From Geodermatophilus telluris (GTDB taxonomy: Bacteria; Actinomycetota; Actinomycetes; Mycobacteriales; Geodermatophilaceae), in NCBI RefSeq assembly GCF_900102745.1, contig NZ_FMZF01000004.1, positions 481,569 through 545,568 on the forward strand: 64,000 bases of DNA. The letters are read 5' to 3'. Every line of letters starts with the position of its first letter. The first letter of the stretch is position 1. Both the position numbers and the translations under genes were made by a program. Shown here piece by piece: positions 55,255 through 61,602 of the stretch. The notes under the pieces were generated by a model. The model was not told where the DNA came from. It worked only from the letters and a program-made list of their open reading frames with translations, and did not search any database.

Positions 55255-56427
55255 TCACGACAGCGCGCTGCCGGCCACCCACTCGTCCCACGGGACGGTC
55301 CAGTCGGAGATGTCGGAGGTGAGCGTGCCCGCGGAGGAGTTGCGGATCTCGACGACGTCACCCGGCTGGGAGAAGTCGAAGAACCAGCGGGCGCGGTCGG
55401 TGGAGAGGTTGATGCAGCCGTGCGAGACGTTCTCCCGGCCCTGCTGGGCCACCGACCACGGGGCGGCGTGCACGAACTCGCCGCTGTCGGAGAGCCGCAC
55501 CGCCCACTGCACCGGCGTCCGGTAGCCGCCCGGGCTGTCGACGGGCACGCCGTAGGTGCTCGAGTCCATGACCCGGTCGGCGTTGAGCTCGGTGACCACG
55601 TGCGGGCCGTTGTAGCTCGGGTTGTCGGGGCTGCCGGCGCTCATCGGCCAGGTCTGCACCAGCTGGTCGCCGTCGTAGACCTCCATCGTGTGGGTGGCGG
55701 CGTCGGCGATCGACACGTGCCGCTCGCCGATGGTGAAGGCCACCGTGCGGTCCTGCTCGCCCCACACGCCCGCGCCGATCTCCACGCCGTAGAGGTCGGC
55801 CTCCAGGGTGACGTCGGTGTTCTCGGGCCAGTACTCCGACGGGCGGAAGTGCACCTCGGTGTCGCTGGACCAGCTCCACCGGCCGTCGGTGGGCGTCGAG
55901 CTGGTGACCAGCAGGCGGCTCTCGACGGCGGCCCGGTCGACCACCGGCTCCTCGAAGTAGACGCGGATCGGCATGCCCACGCCCACGGTCTGCCCGTCGA
56001 GCGGGCCGATCGCGGGGGTGGTGAGGTCCTCGGGGGTCACCGTGGTGAACGTGCTGGTGGCCTCGGCGGGCTCGGCGTCGGCGTTCTCGGCGGCGGCGGT
56101 GAGCGTGTAGGTGGTGCCCCAGTCCAGCGGGGTCTCCGGCGTCCAGACCTCGCTGCCCTCGGTCTCGCCGTCGGCCACCGCGCCGGGCACCTCGGCGCCG
56201 GACCCGTCGGTGACGGTCACCTCGGTGACCTCGCCGTCGGTGACGGAGATCTCCACCGGTTCGCCGGGGGCGACGTCGGTCGCGCCGTCGGCCGGGGTCA
56301 GCTCGACCTGCGCCGGGGCGGCGTCAGCGGTGGTCGGCGCCGCCGTCGCCGGCGCGTCCTCCGTCCCGTTGCACCCACTGAGCAGGGCGATCGCCCCCGC
56401 CGTGACCAGCGCCGCTGTCCGTCGCAC
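55255..56427 (-). CDS. L,D-transpeptidase lipoprotein (YkuD) with Ig-like domains
   Basis: 390 residues. Lipobox LLSGC gives a lipid-anchored protein outside the membrane. Two Ig-like modules (VELTPADGATDVAPGEPV and LDGQTVGVGMPIRVYFEEPVVD) precede the YkuD catalytic domain with HTMEVYDGD and the active-site HGCINLS. The organisation matches LdtMt2-type enzymes that make 3->3 cross-links in actinobacterial peptidoglycan. Confidence 0.95.
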   Translation of the reverse strand: MRRTAALVTAGAIALLSGCNGTEDAPATAAPTTADAAPAQVELTPADGATDVAPGEPVEISVTDGEVTEVTVTDGSGAEVPGAVADGETEGSEVWTPETPLDWGTTYTLTAAAENADAEPAEATSTFTTVTPEDLTTPAIGPLDGQTVGVGMPIRVYFEEPVVDRAAVESRLLVTSSTPTDGRWSWSSDTEVHFRPSEYWPENTDVTLEADLYGVEIGAGVWGEQDRTVAFTIGERHVSIADAATHTMEVYDGDQLVQTWPMSAGSPDNPSYNGPHVVTELNADRVMDSSTYGVPVDSPGGYRTPVQWAVRLSDSGEFVHAAPWSVAQQGRENVSHGCINLSTDRARWFFDFSQPGDVVEIRNSSAGTLTSDISDWTVPWDEWVAGSALS

Positions 56428-56590
56428 CCTCGTCGTCTCCCCTGTCCCCTGCGCCGCTCCGGCCGGAGCCGGCGTGCCCAGTGTCCCCGCTGCTGCGCAG
56501 CGGTGGGGTCCGTGCGGAGGTGGTCCCCGACGGGACCGACCCGGGCGCTGGTATCGTTCCTCCTCGTGACCGGGGCAGCCCGGGAGACAC

Positions 56591-56666
<76 letters not shown>

Positions 56667-56889
56667 GGCCACGAGGCCATCGACCTGCACGTCCGCGCCC
56701 TCCGGTGGCCGGGACGCCGTCCTCCGCGCCGCCCCACCGGCCAGTCCCCGCGCACCCGCCACGCCGGTCCCGCAGGCCCCGGTGGCGGCCGCGAGCGTGA
56801 GTCGCTGCGCGTCGGGTAGACGGGTCCAGGTGCCTCCGTCTGCGCGTCGGCTCGCACCGCGGCAGCCGGCACACGAGGGGACAGCAGCA

Positions 56890-57882
56890 GTGCACCGCAC
56901 GAACACCGACCGGCCCGGCTCCGGCGGCCCGGTCCCGGCCACCGGCGGCAGGTCGCCGGGCTACCGGCACGACGCCCTCGTCTACGACGACGTCGACACG
57001 CTCACCGCCGTAGCCGCGCCCTGGCTGCTCGAGGGGCTGGCCGCCGGCGACGCCGCGCTCGTCGCCGCCGGACCGGCGACCACCGGGCCGCTGCGCGAGG
57101 CCGTCGGACACGACCCGCGGGTGCTCGTCGTCGAGCGGCACGCCCTCTACCGCGCCCGCACGCCCACCGCGATCACCGCGTTCCGCCGCTTCGCCGACGA
57201 GCACGCCGCCCCCGGCCACCGGCTGCGGGTGGTCGGGGAGACCGACTACGGCACCACGGCCGCCGACTGGCGGGAGTGGCAGGCCTACGAGGCGGTCATC
57301 AACACCGCCCTGCGCCCGTGGCCGCTGTGGGGCCTGTGCGTGTTCGACGCCGCGCTGCCCGCGCCGATCCTGGCCTCGGTCCGGAAGACGCACCCGCGGC
57401 TGGTCACCGCCGACGGGCGGTCGGCCAACCCCGACTTCCTCGACCCGGCCACCTACCTGCGCAGCCTGCCGGTACCGGTCGAGCCGCTGGAGTCCACGCC
57501 GCCGGCCCTGGCCGACGACGACATCGGCGACTACACCGGCCTGCGCCGCCGGGTGCGCGCCTGGCTGGACACCGTCGACGGGCCGGACGACGTGCTCGAG
57601 GACTTCCTCCTGGCCGTCGACGAGATGACCTCCAACGCCGTCCGGCACGGCACCCTCCCCGCCGGCCTGCGGCTGTGGACCGCCCCCGGCCGGGTGGTGG
57701 CCACCGTCCGCGACTCCGGCTCCGGTCTCGACGACCCCTTCGCCGGGTACGGGCCCGCGCACGGCGCGGACCTCAGCCACGGCGGCATGGGGCTGTGGCT
57801 GGCCCGGCAGCTGTGCGACCACGTCGCCATCCGCCGCGACGCGGACGGCGTCAGCGTGCGGCTGACCACCACCTGGAGCTGA
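56890..57882 (+). CDS. MEDS-domain protein with HATPase (anti-sigma regulator-like)
   Basis: 330 residues from GTG 56890. The N-terminal MEDS domain (about 15-175: GYRHDALVYDDVDTLTAVAAPWLLEGLAAGDAAL) has methanogen/methylotroph DcmR sensory features. The C-terminal kinase-like ATPase has N-box DEMTSNAVRHG and G-box DSGSGLDDPF, then GGMGLWLARQLCDHV. This is the layout of soluble anti-sigma/partner-switch proteins. GAGGGG-like ribosome site upstream. It follows tRNA-Lys and converges on the DHFR-family gene. Confidence 0.88.
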   Translation: MHRTNTDRPGSGGPVPATGGRSPGYRHDALVYDDVDTLTAVAAPWLLEGLAAGDAALVAAGPATTGPLREAVGHDPRVLVVERHALYRARTPTAITAFRRFADEHAAPGHRLRVVGETDYGTTAADWREWQAYEAVINTALRPWPLWGLCVFDAALPAPILASVRKTHPRLVTADGRSANPDFLDPATYLRSLPVPVEPLESTPPALADDDIGDYTGLRRRVRAWLDTVDGPDDVLEDFLLAVDEMTSNAVRHGTLPAGLRLWTAPGRVVATVRDSGSGLDDPFAGYGPAHGADLSHGGMGLWLARQLCDHVAIRRDADGVSVRLTTTWS

Positions 57883-57907
57883 CGGCCGGCGTTCCTCCCC
57901 CGGCAGG

Positions 57908-57926
57908 CCCGGCGGCACCCGCCGGG
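57908..57926. terminator. Bidirectional terminator between MEDS and DHFR-family genes
   Basis: An 8-bp perfect stem (57908-57915 with 57919-57926) and a 3-base loop directly beside the stop of the minus-strand gene. Confidence 0.6.
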
Positions 57927-58529
57927 TCAGCGCAGCACGGGGAACACCAGGTGCAGCACCCGGTCGCCCGGCACGCACACCGTCGGGTTGCCCAGCAGGA
58001 CCTCCGGGGACGAGAGCCGGCCGAAGAAGGGGCGGTTGCCCTCCCCCAGCACGACGGGGACCAGGTCGACGGCCACCTCGTCGAGCAGCCCCAGGTCCAG
58101 ACACTGGCGGGCGACGGTCCCCCCGGTGACCGCGACCACCCGGTCGCCGGCCAGCTCCCGGGCGCGGGCGACCGCGGCCCCGACCCCGTCGGTCACGAAG
58201 GTGAACGGGGCGTCGGGGTGCGCCGCGACCCAGTCCGTCGGAGGCCGGTGCGTCACGACGACGACGGGGACGTCGAGCGTGTGCCGACCCTGCCAGCCCC
58301 CGGCCACGTCGAAGAGCGTCCGGCCGCAGACCAGCGCCCCCAGTGAGGACGTCCACCGCCGCCAGTGCTCCGCGCTGGGCGGGGTCAGGTGGACGGTGAA
58401 GTCGCCGGCGGGGGTCGGGAGGGCGACCTCGCCGTTCTGCAGCCAGTCGAACAGCGGGCCGATGCTGTCGTCCTGCCTGGCGACGTAGCCGTCGAGGGAC
58501 GTGATCGCGTTCGCCACCACTCTGCCCAC
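57927..58529 (-). CDS. Dihydrofolate reductase-fold protein (RibD C-terminal family)
   Basis: 200 residues from GTG 58529 (GAGGA region upstream). The N-terminal block VVANAITSLDGYVAR, VCGRTLFDVAGGW and VVVVTHRPP (NADPH site), and VTGGTVARQCLDLGLLDEVAVDLVPVVLGEG are typical of the DfrA/RibD C-terminal family of monofunctional reductases often of unknown substrate. Likely an NADPH-dependent reductase. Confidence 0.9.
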   Translation of the reverse strand: MGRVVANAITSLDGYVARQDDSIGPLFDWLQNGEVALPTPAGDFTVHLTPPSAEHWRRWTSSLGALVCGRTLFDVAGGWQGRHTLDVPVVVVTHRPPTDWVAAHPDAPFTFVTDGVGAAVARARELAGDRVVAVTGGTVARQCLDLGLLDEVAVDLVPVVLGEGNRPFFGRLSSPEVLLGNPTVCVPGDRVLHLVFPVLR

Positions 58530-58699
58530 GGGTCCTCGCTCCTCTCGGGTGCCCCGGCCGGGTGGACCTGCCGGTGCAGGTGAGACCCGCCACCCCACCG
58601 GGACTCATCGCGCGGAGCCCGCCGCCCGTCCCGTCCCGCAGCCGGTCCCGTCGTGGCCGGGCACCCGGGGCGGCGGGCGGCGGCCGTGGGCGGCCCCTC

Positions 58700-58705
58700 G
58701 ATACT
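58700..58705 (+). promoter_or_regulatory. -10 element of the pseudokinase-flippase gene
   Basis: GATACT, near-consensus, lies 7 bases before GTG 58713, which supports that start over the upstream in-frame GTG 58653. Confidence 0.5.
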
Positions 58706-58712
58706 GCTGCCC

Positions 58713-61037
58713 GTGGACGGCGACGGCGGGGGCGGTCCGGCGTCCCCCCGGGCACGGGTCCGCCGCCCCTCCGACGTCGCCCGGCTGGCCGCCACCCTCG
58801 GCCTGCTGGCGGCCCTCGGCGCGCTGTCCGCGCTGCTGCCGGCCGCGGCCGGGACCACGGTGCCCGACGGGGTGCGCGGCCTGCCGCGGGCCGTCCTGTC
58901 GGCCGCGAACGCCCTCGCGTCGCTCGCCGTGCTGGGGGTCCTGGCCGCCGTGGTGGTCGACGCACTGCGCCACCGCCGCGGGGCGCTGCTCCCGGCGGCG
59001 GCCGCGTGCGCCCTCGGCGCCGGGCTGGCGGTGGCCGCCCAGGAGGCGGGCGAGGCCGGCTGGGTGACACCGCTCGGGCCGTCGGTCGACTCGGCCGTGG
59101 TCCCGGTCGCGGCCGCCGTCGGGCTGCTGGTCGGCGCGGACCTGCCGCGGGGCGGGCGGCTGACCGTTCCGGCGGCCGCGGCGCTGCTCGCCGCGACCGG
59201 CTGCGCCGTGGCCCTGGGCAGCGAGACGGTGCCCGGCGCGGTCGCCGCCGTGCTGCTCGGCACGGCCGCCGGACTGGCGGTGCGGGTGGCCGTCGGCGTC
59301 GCCCCCGCCCGCCCGCCGGAGGCCCTCGTCGCCGCGGCGCTGGCGCAGGCGGGCATCGCGCTCGTGGGCGGCATGCGGCCGCTGGAGGAGGCCGCCGGCC
59401 GGGTGCGCTGGGCCGCCGCGGACGCCGGAGGCGACCTCGTGCTGACCGTGGTGGACCCCGACCGGCGGGGCGTGGCGCTCGCCAGCCGCGCCTGGCGCGT
59501 GCTGTGGTTCCGCACCTCGGCGGTCGGGCGGCCGGCGCTCTCGCTGCGCGGTGTCCTCGAGCGCCGGGCCCTGGTCGCGGGCCTGGCCCGCGCGGCCGGG
59601 GTCGCCGTCCCCCCGGTCCTGGCACTGCTGCCGGCGGGGCCGGCACTCGTCCTCGTCGAGCGGCCCCTGCCGGGCGCACCCCTGGCCGGCGACGACGCGC
59701 CGGGGGTGCCGGCCCTCACCGCCGGGTTCGGTGCGCTGCGCCGGCTGCACCGGGCCGGGATCGCGCACGGCGCGCTCACCGCGGACGCCGTCGTCCTCCT
59801 CGCCGACGGCACTGCCGGCCTCACCGACCTGCGGGACGCCCAGCCGGCCGCCGGCGAGCTGCAGCGCGACCTCGACGTGGTGGCGCTGCTGGTCGCGGTG
59901 GCCGCACCGGCCGGGGCGGCGGCCGCCGTGGCGGCGCTGCGCGCCGGCTACGCCACCGGGCCGGCCGAGGAGGCCCGGTGGGCGGCGCTGCTGCAGCCGC
60001 TCGCGCTGACCCGGCCGGTCCGCCGGGCGGCCGCCCGGACACCCGTCCTCGAGGACCTGCGCGCCGCCCTCGGCGGCCCCGACGCCCCCCGGGTGACGCC
60101 GCCCCGGCTCGAGCGCATCCGGGGGCGCACGGTCGTCAGCGTCGCGGGGGCGACCGTCGGCGCGCACGTCCTGGTCACCCAGCTGTCCGACGTCGGCATC
60201 GGCACCGCGCTGCGGCAGGCCGACTGGCGCTGGCTGGCGGTCGCGGTGCTCGGCTCGGCGCTCACCTACGTGGGCGCGGCGCTGGGGCTGCTGGCCTTCG
60301 TCCCCGAGCGGCTGCCCCTCGGCCGCACCACCCTCGTGCAGCTGTCGTCGGCGTTCGTCACCCTGGTGACCCCGCCGACCGTCGGGCACGTCGGCGTGAG
60401 CATCCGCTACCTGCAGCGCTCGGGCGTGCCCACCGCCACCGCGGCGGCCTCGGTGGCGGTCAGCCAGGTGGTCACCGTCGCGGTGACGCTGCTGCTGCTG
60501 GTGGTGTGCGGCTGGTCCAGCGGCGTCTCGCCGTCGCGCCCCTCGCTGCTGCCCAGCGGGCCGGTCCTCGCCGTCCTGCTGGCCGCCGGCGTCCTGCTCG
60601 CGGTGGCGGTCGCGGTCCCGCGCACCCGGCGGGCGCTGCGCCGGCGGGTGGACCCCCTGGTCCGGCGCACGGTTCCGCAGCTGCTCGCCGCGGCGACCGA
60701 GCCCCGCCGGCTGGGCACGGCCGTCCTCGGCGTCCTGCTGCTCAACGGCGGGTACGTGCTGGCGCTCGACGCGTCACTGCGCGCCTTCTCGACCTCGCTC
60801 GCCCTGTCCTCGCTCGCGGTCGTGTACCTGGTCGGCTCCACGGTCGGCTCGGCGGCGCCCACGCCGGGCGGGCTGGGCGCGGTCGAGGCCGCGCTGGTCG
60901 GCGGCCTGACCGCGACCGGGGTGCCCCTCGCCCCGGCGCTGGCGGCGGTGCTCGCCTTCCGGGTGGCGACCTTCTGGCTGCCGGCCCCGTTCGGCTGGCT
61001 GGCCTTCGTCGGCCTGCAGCGCCGCGGGCGGATCTGA
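58713..61037 (+). CDS. Pseudokinase fused to LPG-synthase/UPF0104-type flippase domain
   Basis: 774 residues. N-terminal hydrophobic helices (residues 25-200) precede a kinase-like domain (about 255-450). There the catalytic-loop HGD reads HGAL and the DFG reads DLRD, so phosphotransfer is not expected. The C-terminal third has about eight helices with the lysylphosphatidylglycerol-synthase TM pattern: TLVQLSSAFVTLVTPPTVGHVGVS, then GSAAPTPGGLGAVEAALVGGL. That group flips lipids or makes antimicrobial resistance lipids. The soluble aminoacyl-transferase domain of MprF is absent. Confidence 0.85.
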   Translation: MDGDGGGGPASPRARVRRPSDVARLAATLGLLAALGALSALLPAAAGTTVPDGVRGLPRAVLSAANALASLAVLGVLAAVVVDALRHRRGALLPAAAACALGAGLAVAAQEAGEAGWVTPLGPSVDSAVVPVAAAVGLLVGADLPRGGRLTVPAAAALLAATGCAVALGSETVPGAVAAVLLGTAAGLAVRVAVGVAPARPPEALVAAALAQAGIALVGGMRPLEEAAGRVRWAAADAGGDLVLTVVDPDRRGVALASRAWRVLWFRTSAVGRPALSLRGVLERRALVAGLARAAGVAVPPVLALLPAGPALVLVERPLPGAPLAGDDAPGVPALTAGFGALRRLHRAGIAHGALTADAVVLLADGTAGLTDLRDAQPAAGELQRDLDVVALLVAVAAPAGAAAAVAALRAGYATGPAEEARWAALLQPLALTRPVRRAAARTPVLEDLRAALGGPDAPRVTPPRLERIRGRTVVSVAGATVGAHVLVTQLSDVGIGTALRQADWRWLAVAVLGSALTYVGAALGLLAFVPERLPLGRTTLVQLSSAFVTLVTPPTVGHVGVSIRYLQRSGVPTATAAASVAVSQVVTVAVTLLLLVVCGWSSGVSPSRPSLLPSGPVLAVLLAAGVLLAVAVAVPRTRRALRRRVDPLVRRTVPQLLAAATEPRRLGTAVLGVLLLNGGYVLALDASLRAFSTSLALSSLAVVYLVGSTVGSAAPTPGGLGAVEAALVGGLTATGVPLAPALAAVLAFRVATFWLPAPFGWLAFVGLQRRGRI

Positions 61038-61503
61038 GGCCGGACCGTCAGCCGCGGACGGCGCGCACCAGCCGCCGGAGGCCGAGCACCGCGGCACCCG
61101 CGCCGGCCACCCAGGGCCCCACGACCACGCCGCACGTCGGCCGCACGCCGACCGGGCCGGCCCGCACAGCCCGGTCCCAGGCGGTCGTCCTCGCTGGCCG
61201 GACGTCCCGTCCGCGCCGTCGTCGAGCGCTCGGCGTCCCGCTCGTGCGACGCCGGACCCGGCGACCACCCACTCCTCGGGTCGCAGGGGACCGTGATCCC
61301 CCCACACGGGAGTCGGATGCCCGGAACGCGACCTGCGACGGATGTGGTCGTCTCCACAGCGGCCCTAGCGTGGGGCCGGTCCTGACCCACGGACCCCGTC
61401 GGGCAGCAGCAGCCGGATCCGCCGGGGACGTCGCCGACACGCCGGCAGCCGCCCGCGACGCGTGCCCGTCGTCACCGGCGAACCGGTCGCACCGAGGAGC
61501 AGC
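61038..61503. other. 466-bp spacer before the last exporter
   Basis: Mostly without convincing coding. A minus-strand segment 61048-61167 could encode a 39-residue hydrophobic peptide (GTG, no ribosome site) whose end VAGAGAAVLGLRRLVRAVRG looks membrane-like; low confidence. A -10-like TAGCGT at 61366 may belong to the downstream leader ORF and exporter. Confidence 0.4.
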
Positions 61504-61602
61504 ATGACCTGGCACCCGTCCCGGATCGTGGCCCCGGCGACGAGGCTCACCGGCTCCACGGGCCACGGGCCGGCCGCCCCGTCCCCCGGGGCGGGCTCGT
61601 GA
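61504..61602 (+). CDS. Short leader ORF coupled to the exporter
   Basis: 32 codons with GAGGAG 4 bases before the ATG, a better ribosome site than that of the exporter itself. Its stop TGA at 61600 overlaps the GTG at 61599, so ribosomes finishing it could start the exporter. The peptide is Pro/Thr/Gly/Arg-rich with no recognised motif. Could be a control leader or simply a translational-coupling device. Confidence 0.45.
   Translation: MTWHPSRIVAPATRLTGSTGHGPAAPSPGAGS

Noticed and set aside
61048..61167. Small minus-strand hydrophobic ORF
   Set aside because: No ribosome site, no -10 element and no recognised family; recorded only as part of the spacer.
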